From assembly GCF_023856365.1 (NCBI RefSeq), contig NC_064553.1, positions 19,741,453 through 19,805,452 on the forward strand: a stretch of DNA of 64,000 nt, given 5' to 3'. Both the position numbers and the translations under genes were made by a program. The notes beneath the pieces were generated by a model, which was not told where the DNA came from, searched no databases, and saw nothing but the letters and a program-made list of their open reading frames with translations. How positions within the stretch are numbered: the stretch's first letter is position 1; every line of letters begins with the position of its first letter. Of this stretch, positions 36,901 through 49,363 are shown one piece after another. Source of the DNA: Brienomyrus brachyistius. Lineage: Eukaryota > Chordata > Actinopteri > Osteoglossiformes > Mormyridae.

Positions 36901-39900
36901 GACACAATCCTAATAGACAACCCTATCAGTGCCAGTGCACTGAAGTAGGTACCCTTCAACAACTACGCAAAGTTGCGAATAAAAAGTCTCCGTCATTAAG
37001 ACATCACTCACCTCGTAGGGTATAAACTGAGACAACAGACAAGACACCCAGAGAGTGCCTTAGCCTGAGTCTCATAATATGCTCGTTGAAGTGACATTGG
37101 ACACCATTAGGCGGAGTCGATCCGCCACAGCAACAGCTAACCCCAAAGTATGGTAGCTATTAGGATAACCAGACCAGTGATAGGTATACCCACTTACAGA
37201 GATCTGGCCACTTCCTGCTCTGTGAACCTTAAAGAATGCCACCAATTAAAATGGCGCAGGGGAAGATGGTCTTCATGCTGGACAGACAAGATGTTCCACG
37301 TGCTAACCTAAATGGGCCGCCTCGAATTAGGACCCAAGTGCTGCCCATTAGTGGGCAATGCTTCAGCATTACAACAGTCCTGATCCTGGCGCCATTGGCT
37401 CTCCGGCAGTTTCATCTCTTCTGGGGATGAAGCTCCTGGGGGCTTTTCCCCATCCTCTTCATCATGCTGCAGCCTTCCTGTGAGCGGCTGCAGCAGAGCT
37501 ACACTGACGGAGAGCAGAAAAAGAGCCCTGTCTGCTTGGTGAAGCTGTGTCAAGTTTTTACAGTGGCTGGAGTGCCAATCCCACCACCAAATTTTTTCCT
37601 CCCTGTTGGAGAACCACTTGCAGGGCCAGATGCAGTTTGTCATATTCAGCCCTACCATCGAAGAGTTTTTCTACTACTTCAGTGACCTCAGCCCTAGTGA
37701 TGGATAAGTCCCCCTTTGAGTCTTCCAGCTGGCCTTCCTCCAAGGAAGGCATATCAGTGGGATTCAGGAGGTTCTCAAAATAATCTCTCCACTGCCTGAT
37801 TATATCTCCATTTGAGGTCAACAGTTCGCCATCCTTGCTGTAAACAGCATGAGTAAAGTACCTGTCAGCTGCTTCATCAAGCTTAGAAGTCCTTCCTCTT
37901 TAGCCTGGCAGTTCCGTTTAATGCTGGTGTCCACCACCAGGTTCGACAAGCACCAACACCCTAATGGCCACATTTCTACATAGCTGCCTTAGCAATGGAG
38001 TCCTGGAACATGGCCCATTCAGGCTCAATGTCCCCTGACTCATTCGGAAATGCAAGAGAGTTAAAGATCTGCCAGACAGGGTCTACTGCTAGACATTCCC
38101 AGCAAAACCTCACTCCCAGGTCTATCCGGTAACTTCCCCTGCCATCGGGTCCGGCTTATCACCATGTGGTGATCAGTTGATTGCTCAGCTCATCTTTTTA
38201 TCCAAGTGTTACAAAATCAATCATTGAACTGCGGGCTAGCGTGCTCTGGTGCCAAGTGCACTTATGAACATCCTTATGTCCGAATGGTTTGTAATGAACA
38301 AACTGTGGTTAGCACAGAAGTCCAATAACTGAGCATTCGGATTCCGATCGGGCAGGCCATTCCTCCTGATCACACCCTTCTATTGGTGTTCGGCACGTAT
38401 GTACAGACAGCAGTCATAGCCCCCCCGACTTTAAGTCAAAGGCAGGTGACCCTCTCATTCACCAGGGAGAACTCCAGTGTACTGGCACCGAACCTGGGGG
38501 CTATAAGTAGACCCACACCTGATCAGCGCCTGTCACCATTTGCTTGTCACGTCAATATCTCAAAAAGCATTTGGCAGCTCTCTTCCAAACTTCGCCAGAG
38601 GGCTTGTATGGGTGCCACATTGGAAGTTTGAAAAAACTCAATAACCATTTTATGGATCTATCTTAATGGTAACAAGTGTCATACAGTGTTTCTTCAATTT
38701 GGGGCAATCTGTCTCGTTTCCTCATCCATGCAAGCCTTTGTATTCTCTGAAGGCCAGGCAATACAACAAAACTTGCAATTACTTTTTAAGAAAGACCTCA
38801 GTGCTTTGATAAATACAATTTCTGTTTGGTTCTTTTGTTCTAAAAAATGCTGTCTCTCATTGTCCAGGTGTGAAGGGTCCTCCCACCCACCGGCTGTCTT
38901 GTGGGCAGTCTCCCAGTTCATTGACCAGAATATGGAAGGAGAAGGTCTGCCTTCTCACTGACAGTCAGTTTATCCTGGTGAGCATGGAAGAAGAGGTGAG
39001 ATGCTGAGTTAGCTAGTAGTGTATATCTCTCGTTCCAACATGCTAGTTTTTTTATCCCAGTTCTGTTATGTGGTGTTTGCTGAAAAATCCATTTATCAGT
39101 TTATATACTGTTGCCATGACGGTTAACACTGCTCCAGCTGATTATTAGTGATGTCTTGTGGCACTCAAAGTTGGGTCTCCTTGTTTAAAGTGGAGCAGTG
39201 TTTTCCATAAAAACCCACGTGTCAGTCCACTAGCGTGCATCCATCAAAGCCATGTGTCTTCCCCAAACTCTAAACCTCACCCCTAAACTCTAAGCTTGTT
39301 GTCTGCCTTGCTTGATTGGCATCAAGTACTAATGTTTTCAGGTTTTGTCATGCGTTCCGAGGAACACAGTGAAACTCTTATGCTACATTTGCAGGGTGCA
39401 GCATCAGGGAACAGGACAGACAGTAGTGCAATATAATATGACAAGACCAGTCAAGACCACTCATCAAAATGCCTCGATATTTATCACAACAGCTTAATAT
39501 TCATCTGTTTGTTAACCCTTAGAACCCGGCAAATGCAAAATGTGTTAATTTTCACAGCCATTAATCTCAGCCTCGTAACTTTGGATAGGTATAACACATA
39601 GACATGATTCACATATCTTTGTAATCGAGAAAACTTACTTGATTTGACTTAATGATTTGCATTAAAATATTCCAGAGTAATCCAGTGCACAATTTGGCAT
39701 ATATTTTAAACATTTTCCATGAAATAGCACCCCTAATAATTCATAAATCATCAATATTATTCACATTAGATGGAAAACAGAGGACATATTTGCTTTCGTG
39801 ATGATCCATGCACTACCCTTTAAGGGGGGAAAAAATAAAATTTTCTCTTGGGTAAGTGCTTGGAAATACTGCTGTCATTTTTCATAGACAAAATTGCTCC

Positions 39901-42900
39901 TGTAAACAGCTTTATAAATGGGTAAAATGCCCATTTTGTTAGGGAAAAGAGAGTGGCTAAGTACAGAATAGTATTAAAACGTTTCCATTTTATTGAGAAA
40001 TGTTTGTATTTACATAGAACTTCAGAGAATGAATTGACTGAACTTTGATCTAGTTCTATTTCTCCTTGCATTATTTTCTACCCGTGACAGATGCTCATGG
40101 GGAGTCATACAGCGTCCAGCAATCGAATTTTGAGACGAACCATCAGTGTGCCATCTGAGGGACAGCTGCAAGACTACATCCCAGCAAAACCCCTAAACCT
40201 GGGTACGTCACTGCCCTGCTGCTACTGCGATTTTACAAGTACTGGGTTTCATATACAGGGAGTCTCTATGGTGTCTTTCATTTGGATTCAGTATGAAATA
40301 GGATGAATATTGGTTATATGATAAAAGGTATAAACTGGGACAGTTTTGTTTTATTCTTATATCTTTATGCCTTTGTGGTCTATTAATTTATGTTCAGTTG
40401 TTTATTTTTCAATGATACTTTTGTTTTAATATTTATAATTAGGATTTTTTTTTTTTTTATAATTTAACAATTTTCATTTAATACAGAAAAACACAATCTC
40501 TTTTCCATTTCACACCCTAAAGCCCACAACCAGTCCCCTCTACTTGTATACAACCAAGGTTAGTCACCTATATAATATATTATACAATGGTTAGTTCCGA
40601 CAAAAAATATGGAGGAGAGGTGTTCTATGAGTGCCATTATCAGAGCATTACCGCACTCGGACATCTCACATTAGATGGTTCATTTTGCTTTATAGGTGTA
40701 TGTAAAACCCACTAAACTAAGCACTCAGGAGTCAGCGATTCCCCCTGGATTAGACAAATCTCGGCAAAACATCTAAAGCTTTCTGTGACTTTTTGTTATA
40801 GGAACATAAAAAATCACCCCCAGAAACCCTGATTGGTCTACTTAGAATATATATGCGGAGTGTCAGGGTGCGGGTTAAATGGGCGAGCAGGAAGCAGGGA
40901 AAGACCAGGCAGGCAGGCAGGATCTTCGGGGAAACGTGGGTTTATTAACGGGAGACACAGGGCAAGCAGGAAGCGGGAAAGGCGACAAACTGACATCAAC
41001 TAACATTAATGACAGACATTGGACAGGGCATGACGCAGACCGATAAAGAAAAGACGGGGCGAAATTACAAGGAACTGCTGGGCATGATTTGGGGAAGCAC
41101 ACATGGATAATCAGGGGGGCGTGGCACACACACGAGGACCATACGAGCCGGGCATGACAGAACCCCCCCCCCCCCCCCAAAGGCGCGCACTCTGGGCACG
41201 CTTCAGGGGAGGTGACGGAGACAAGACTGGGAATACGGGACCTGGAAGACAAGAACAGACCTGTTAACGGGGTACAGGGAACAGAACTGAAACACAGAAC
41301 AGGCACTGGGACGGGAAGTAGGACAAGAGCTGGCACAGGACGGGAAACGCGGACAGACAGACAAAGAAGGGAGACACTGAGGGAACAGGCGGGACGAAAG
41401 GGCGATAGGAGGAAACAGAGGAGGAACACAGATGGGAGGAAACAGAGGAGGAACAAAGACAGGAAAGGCCGACAGGCGACAGGCAGCAATCGGAGGGGCC
41501 GCAGGCGACCGGGAGGCCGGAGCAGGAGGGGACCTCGGAGGGGCTGAGGGGGCAGGGCGAGGGACAGGCAAAGGCGACGAGGAGGAAGTCGGAGCACCAG
41601 GACAGGTGATGAGGGAGCTGAAGGGGACACAGGTGAAGGCAAAGAAGGAGGGGGAGCCGTAGCAGGCGACGGCAATGCCACAGCCGGCCTAGTCAACGTC
41701 TTCCGACGTGCTGGAGTGGGGGAACCCGCAGGCGACCGACGAGGAGTCGGAGGCGGGACAGAGGCAGGACGACGAGGTTTCGGAGGGGGACCTGCAGGCG
41801 ACCGTTGACCTGGAGTCCCAGGACCCATAGGTGCCCCCCAAGCCCTGGCCAAGGCGAGCGAGTGCGAGCCAGGGGGCAGGGCGGGTGGGACCCTAACCCT
41901 GCGCCTGTGTCCTCTCCCCTTCTGGGACACAGATATGTGGGGATCAGGCCGGGGTCGACCTCGCCGTTGCGAGGGAGGGGAAGACACTTGGGAGATCCCC
42001 GGGGGGTCTCATTCAAGCTTGTCTACCTCCAAGGAGGGAGGAGCGGTGGTCGGGCTTTTTGGGACCTCCTCGGGGACTGGAGCTGGAAGGACTGGAGTCA
42101 CAGGGGTTGCAGTCACAGGTGCAGGCAGAGGGGCCTCGGGCATAGCGGCTGCAGCAGGTGGTGGAAGTGGAGGCAGCGCCTTGGGCGTAGCGGCTGCAGC
42201 AGGCGGGTCATTCACCGGTGAGACAGGCAGGTCCCATGCAGGCGAGATGGGCATGGCCCCTTTAAGAGTCCCTTACTGCGCTGGCCCCTTTGTTGGCCAG
42301 CCATGCTGGCCGGTAGAAGTACTGTTCCAGGGGCAGCGGTAGCTCCGCAGCGGCTAGGCATGTTCACAGGAAGGGGGAAGCTGCCCGTGAAGGCAGCCTA
42401 GCGGTGGTGGTGACGTCGGAGGGGATTGGGCGTGCTTCCCGATATCCGGCAGGGAGAGAAGTGGGGACCAGCATGCGTGCCACCAGGAAGATCGTCGGGG
42501 CGTTCGCCGGCTTCCTTCTCTTCCTCCCCCGGCACACGGTCTGGGAGGGAGGCTGCGCACTGTCTGACAGGATGGACGGCGGGAGGACAGCCCCTGCGAC
42601 GCGCAGCACAACCCACCGCTCCGTCCTGCGTTGGGCCAGCTGCCGGAAGTTTTCGCGCACCTCCTCCTCTCTTTGTTAGGTCCGTCATTCTCTCAGGGTG
42701 CAGGTTAAACGGGCGAGCAGGAAGCAGGGAAAGACCAGGCAGGCAGGATCTTAACGGCAGGGAGGGTTTATTAACGGGAGAGACAGGGCAAGCAGGAAGC
42801 GGGGAAGGCGACAAACTGACATCAACTAACATTAATGATGGACACTGGACAGGGCAAGACGTGGACTGATAAAAAATAGACGGGGCAAAATTACAAGGAA

Positions 42901-45900
42901 CAGCTGGGCATGATTTGGGGAAGCACACGTGGATAATCAGGGGGCGTGGCACACACGAGGATCGTACGAGCCGGGCATGACAAGGAGAAACTAATATGTT
43001 TTTATAGCTTGTTAAGATAAAAAGGACAACAGCCACTGACTTGAGGGTCTGAGTCACGATATTCAAATAATGATGCAATAATCCCACAGTTGTTACTGGG
43101 TCAAGAAAACTATTCAGTTTATGGAAATCTACAAATTCGGGTAAGCGGTGACCTTGAAAATTACAAACGTCACTCAAAATTTTTGAAAAAAAGAGAAAAA
43201 CGGAATTTTTTTTTTGCTAAAACTCGTCTTTATAACGACTGTACCTTCAGCATTTTTTTCTGCTTTTATGAGACTTAAGGACTACAAAGCAACCATATTA
43301 TTTAACTTATTACATTTTTCATATAACAAAAATAAAAATAACATAAAATGTATGGATTGTATTTGCTAAAAATAATATTTTACATTAAATATTAACTTAT
43401 GCACTAAAATACACAGAAATGATGAACCTTAAGTGTGCTCTGTTCGTTCAGAAATGAAAGATGAGAAAAAAAAATTAAAGTGGAGGTATAATTTGCAAAA
43501 GCATAGTAGCTCATTACATTAGCCACTTAAACTTTTGAAACCATGCAACTTAATGGTTCCAACTGTCTAAGTTGCTAATGGAAGCTGTTGGTAAATGTGC
43601 TTTAATTCAGCAGTAAAATATATTAATATACCCTCGTGGAGAAAAAAATTAAGCACCCTGAAAGGTTAATGACTGTATCTCAATGAATATAATATCAGAT
43701 CAAATGGACAACAGAGTTGGCGGTATGGGCACACAGCTGGTCCCATGTCAGTAGGGTGTGGCAGCCCCACACCGGGTCTGGATGCATACCGTGTAGAAGT
43801 TGTTGTATCCTCTCCTGCAGCAAGTCAGCCCACAACTGTTATAACTGGCTCTTGAGGTCATGCAGATTGGCACTGGGTCTGAGTTGACGTCTGAGGTGAT
43901 CCCACACATGTTTGATTGGGAAAAGATGGGGGGACCTGGCTGGACACGGGAGGACCTCAACATCATGCAGGCAGTCCATAGACACACATGCCGTGTGTGG
44001 ACGGGCGTTGTCTTGTTGAAAGACTGTACCAGGGGGCTATTTCAAGAGGGGTAAGACATGTGGTTGCAGGACATCAGTGACGGGCCACTGTGCCGTCAGG
44101 GTCCCCCCCAGTCACTACCAGAAATGACCTGAAATCATGCCCTATGGCACTCCACACCTTGATGCCAGGAGTAACGTTGATGTGTGTCTCTACAACATTA
44201 GCAGGATTGATCCTCTCCCCTCAGTGCTGCCATACGCACACAGAATGGTCTTCCGTGTTAATGCAGAACCGAGATTCATTGCTGAACATGGTACGACGCC
44301 ACTCGTCATCAGTCCGTGCCTCCCGGTTATGGCAGCACTCCAAACGCAGCCGTCTCTGCGCAGGCATTAATAGCAGCCTATGCCTGGGACAGTGAACCCG
44401 TAGTCCGGCTGATGCCAGTTGTTGAGACACGGTGTAGAATGACATGGGGTGTTGTAGAGAGTCCAATACCTGTGTCCGGATGGCAGCCGCAGATGTCATG
44501 GGGTTCTGCAATGCTTGACGCACAATACGGCGATCCTCCTTTGGTGTGGTCTATCTTGGATGATCTGAACCTTCACAACGTGTGGGTGTCTTTATGTGCC
44601 TGTTGGTTCCAACATCAGGTGACTGTGACATTTGCGTGTCCCACATGCCGGGCAATTGCACGATATGACCACCTGGCTTCCTGCAAACCCACAATGCGAC
44701 CCCTGTCAAACTCCGTCAAGTGCTGGTAATGCTGTCTAATGCATCTCTGAGGCTTCCTCTGTGTCTGGTGACTAAACATGCCAGCTCCTTGCAAATCAAA
44801 TCATTTGCATATCCATCGCACATGTACCAAGTTACATCCAAATCGGATCATTACCAATTACTGGGTGCTTAACTATTTTTTTGTCACTGAGTATATTTTG
44901 CAGATTATTATATGATGCAAAGTATTTGGGAGCAGGTGTTTGTGCTGCTTTGCACAGTTGGCTGATGGGAATTACTTTTTTTGCAGAGGCCTATAAATGT
45001 TGAAATAAATAATCAAGCAAAGTATTACTGAATTATTAGCATTTGCATATATATGTTACAATTGACTGTTGAATAAAAGCAATAACATATTTGTAGCCAT
45101 TCAGTTGTACTCCTATATATCACGGCTGTGATTATCTTTGGCACTCGACCTATGGCAGCCATGATATATTGGAGTACAGCCACACTCCTCCTCGTGTATT
45201 ATTGCTTAAATATATATGGAACACTGTCGACAGAGCAGCACCTCTCAAAGAAGTAAAGGATAAAATAATCCATGACATTATGGAAAAAAGTCATTAATTT
45301 ATACATGTTGTCTCTGTCTTAAGATTTTTAGCACAAAGTATGCGTCTCTCCACATGGCATACATATTTTAAGAGGTCTCTAATGAGTCTAAGTATTCACC
45401 CCATTTCTTTGTATAAATGAGATTTCTTTGTATATATAACATCCTTTCAAATGCCACCACTTCAATCAACTCGGGTGTCCACTCCACAACCGAAGGCACC
45501 CCCTCCATCAGTCATCTCCTCAGTAAAATCTGCCTGCCTTTATAATACTAATTTGGATCCAGGTTCTAGTATGAATGTCTCCTCAAATTAATACTGAACC
45601 ATCTCCCAGAATAAAGATTCTGGGGTTGAAAGGGATTTGTATATACAGTGTTTCACATAGATGATCACTTACTCTTAACCAGAATTCTAGAACCTTATCA
45701 CAATACCATAATACATGTATTAAATAACCATCCTCCATCTTGCATCGCCAGTCATTCCAGTGATTTTCCCAAGCGCAATTTAAACTATCTAGTGGGGCTG
45801 CAGTAAAACCGATGTTTTAATTTCATGAAACATAATCGTATGTAGTTATTAAATTGCCCATGGGTGTGCATGTGTGAGTGAATGGTGTGTGAGTGTGCCC

Positions 45901-48900
45901 TGCGATGGGCTGGCCCCCCATCCTGGGTTGTTCCCTGCCTCGTGCTCATTGCTTTAGGGATAGGCTCCGGACCCCCCGCGACCCAGTAGGATAAGCGGTT
46001 TGGAAAATGGATGGATGGATGGATAATCGTATGTCCATTGACATTACTTTGATATTCTATCCCAGACTTCACTATCCATGGATAGATTCAAGTCTTTATC
46101 CCAAGTCTTTTTAAGTGCTGTTATGGCTTTAAGTCCCCCGTTCAAACTCATCATGGAATAGAATACTGTTACACACAGAGAGGCGAACGTGAGTGTACGG
46201 AACCAGTTTACCAACTGTGCAACGGCAGTAGTTAACAAACCCCAAACACCCCACAGGATACGAAAGACTTGACAAATATATTTATTTCGTTTACATTAAA
46301 ACAGGAGTTTTGTGGTGGAGTAGAAGGTGCCGCTAAATCAAAAAACAAACAAAACTCACCCTACACCATCTTTTAATTGTTTAAATCCCAAATCTAGCTA
46401 ACCAGGCTAACTGACCCTTTAAAACTTGCAATGGTTGGTGCCCGCCTACTTTACCTAGTAAAGGAGTTACCTAGTTACCGAGGAGGAGTGTGGCTGTACT
46501 CCAATATATCATGGCTGCCATAGGTCGAGTGCCAAAGTGTGACTAAATAGTTTATTTTCTATGGGAGAGTATGTAGGTGCATAAATTACCCCTCCACTCA
46601 ACCACTGAACAATTAGCCCTAATATAATATAGTATAATATAATAAATATAATATAATATAAACACATCATTATAAACCCCAGCCTCCCAAGATATATCTC
46701 ACTTTGCAATTCCACCACAGTCACATATGGCAGTACAAAGAACAATCTTAGCCCAAACAAAGCAAGCATATCATGCACAAGGGTGACAGTGCGGAACTGA
46801 ACGCCGCCATTTTGCCACTCCAGTATATTCATATATGCCAAGCACCACCCCCGGTCCACTTCTAGTTGGACAAGGATGGTGTCAGTCATCATTATCTTGT
46901 CATCACCAGGGCAACACAGGACACACCTGAAAAACAAGCACACGTGCCCTCTACAGGCACATAACAACCTATGCCAAGGCCACATCTCCCTTCCCATAAT
47001 ATTTCAGCACCTTCTCCAACAGTGACGCCTGACTGGGGCCTGTTATATTAATCTTAATGGTCTCTACCAGCAGATGGTGCAGTTGTATGTTCCTGTAGAA
47101 ATGAGATCTGGGGATTTCCAGCAGAAAGTGAACTTGCCAATACCTAATTTATCGTTTAACCAAATGCTTGAAGTTACATTTATGTATACATGCAAATTAA
47201 ACAAGGAGTTTTGTCCCTGTATAAAGCCTACCTGATCAGGATGAATCAATGATGTAGTCACCTTATTTAATCGATTTGCCAAGATTTTTGAAAATATTTT
47301 AACATCAATTTGAATTAACAAAATCAGCCGATGGCTCCTATAATTCCATGGGTCTTTGCCTTTCTTAGGTACAAGGCTTACAGTGTCTCTGTATATACCT
47401 CTAAGAGCAGTGCACTAGTTATGTTGTATTTCTCTTAAACTCTGCAGTGAAACCATCTGGTCCTGGTAAGCAGAACATTAATTGTCTCGGACAGTTCCTC
47501 TACCATTATAGCTGCATCTAAAACCCTGTGGCTCCAAAAAGGTTCCAAGTTCCTCATCAGTGGCTTTAGCTGTTGGGCTGTATAATTCTTTAAAGAACTT
47601 TTAATTAATATCCTATGTTTTAGTTAATATCCTGTGTTGCAATCACCTGCAAACTCCCCTGTTGTGGACTTAGCAGGAATAGTAAAAACCAAATCCCTCT
47701 GGTTTATATACCTATCAAGAAGCTTGCCTTCTTTTCCACCCTACTCAAAAAAGGTTTGCTTTGCCCTGTATGAATTAAATTTCGCCCTGTGAGATAATAC
47801 ATTGTTATATTGATAATTTAATTGAACTACTTTCCTTAAACCATTTCATGAGAGCTATCTGTTCAGTTGCGCCTAATGAAATTCCTCAATATTTGGTGTC
47901 TTGTAATATAAATATATATATACACACACACACACACAGTATCTCACAAAAGTGAGGATACCCCTCACATTCTTATAAATATTTTATTATATCTTTTCAT
48001 AGGACAACACTGAAGACTGACACTTTGATACAATGTAAAGTAGTCAGTGTACAGCTTGTATAACAGTGTAAAATTGCTGTCCCCTCAAAATAAACAAACA
48101 CACAGCCATTCATTTTTAAACCGCTGGCAACAAAAGTGTGAGTACACCCCTAAGTGAAAATGTCCAAATTGTATCCAATTAGCCATTTTCCCTCCCCGGT
48201 GTCATGTGACTCATTAGTGTTACAAGTTCTCAGGTGTGAATGGGGAGCAGGTGTGTTAAACTTGGTGTTATTGCTTTGACACTCATACTGGTCACTGGAA
48301 GTTCAACATGGCACCTCATGGCAAAGAACTCTCTAAAGATCTGAAAAAAAATAATTGTTTCGTGCTTGAAGATGGCCTAGGCCATAAGTAGATTGCCAAC
48401 ACCTTGAAACTGAGCTGCAGCAGTTTAACAGGACAGATTCCACTCAGGACAGGCCTCGCCATGGTCAACAAAAGAAGTTGAGTCCTCGGCGTCATATTCA
48501 GAGGTTGTCTTTTAAAAATATGTCTGAGTGTCGCCAGCATTTATGCAGAGGTTGAAGGGGTGGGGGGGTCAGCCTGTTAGTGCTCAGACCACACACCGCA
48601 CAGTGCATCAAATTGGTCTGCATGGCTGTCGTCCCAGAAGAAAGCCTCTTCTAAAGATGATGCACAAGAAAATCTGCGAACAGTTTGCTGAAGACAAGCA
48701 GACTAAGGATATGGAATACTGGATCCATGTCCTTTGGTCTGATGAGACCAATTTTATGCTCCTTATTTGGTTCAGATGGTGTTAAGCGTGTGTGGCAGCA
48801 ACCAGGTGAGGAGTACAAAGGCAAGTATGTCTTGCCTACAGTCAAGCATGGTGGTCTGAATGTCATGGTTTGGGGCTGCATGAGTGCTGCCATCACTGGG

Positions 48901-49323
48901 GAGCTACAGTTCATTGAGGGAACCATGAATGCCAACATGTACTGTGACATACTGAAGCAGAGCATGATCCCCTTCCTTCGGAAACTGGGCCGCGGGGCAG
49001 TATTCCAACATAACAACCCCAAACACACCTCCAAGATGACCACTGCCTTGCTAAAGAAACTGAGGGTAAAGGTGCTGGACTGACCAAGCCTATTGAGCAT
49101 CTGTGGGGCATCTTCAAACCGAAGATGGAGGAGCATAAGGTCTGTAACATCCACTAGCTCCGTGATATCATCATGCAGGAGTGGAAATGGATTCCAGTGG
49201 CAACCTGTGAAGCTCTAATGAACTCCATGGCCAAGAGAGTTAAGGCAGTGTTGGAAAATAATGGTGGCCACACAAAATATTGACACTTTGGGCACAGTTT
49301 GGACAATTTCACTTTGGTGAGAT

Positions 49324-49363
<40 letters not shown>

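Larger units (their letters stand above)
40861..42982 (-). mobile_element. non-autonomous LTR element (two ~295-bp LTRs, no pol)
   Basis: Direct repeats at 40861-41159 and 42691-42982 are alike throughout apart from small indels. They read tgtcatgcccggctcg ... ccctgaca on the minus strand (TG...CA ends, TGTCA/TGACA inverted). A G-run polypurine-like tract (complement of 41161-41178) directly precedes the 41159 LTR on the minus strand, which sets the orientation. Near-matching 5-bp flanks: cggag and aggag. The 1.5-kb interior is GC-rich and encodes only proline-rich frames; no protease, RT or integrase motif is seen. No standard primer-binding site beginning TGG follows the 5' LTR. Confidence 0.75.
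45290..47860 (-). mobile_element. L1-type LINE debris
   Basis: At 47321-47064 the frame [20 protein letters not shown] then [20 protein letters not shown] matches fish L1 reverse transcriptase. The 46180-45290 part resembles the 3' end of the same ORF. The right arm of the 59-bp inverted repeat lies between the two parts. Stops are frequent. Confidence 0.65.

Noticed and set aside
36163..37658. Frames of 60-116 residues that could suggest a small gene cluster
   Set aside because: Their readings match endonuclease or reverse-transcriptase pieces of LINEs, or the repeat inserted in them, with many stops.
40875..41987. A 370-residue minus-strand frame that looks like a large proline-rich gene
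   Set aside because: It lies inside the LTR element, overlaps its 3' LTR, is low-complexity and GC-rich, and has overlapping long frames on the other strand. Openness is explained by composition.
42398..43177. A 259-residue minus-strand frame
   Set aside because: It runs from flanking intron through the 5' LTR into the interior; most residues come from the LTR, so it is not a single gene.
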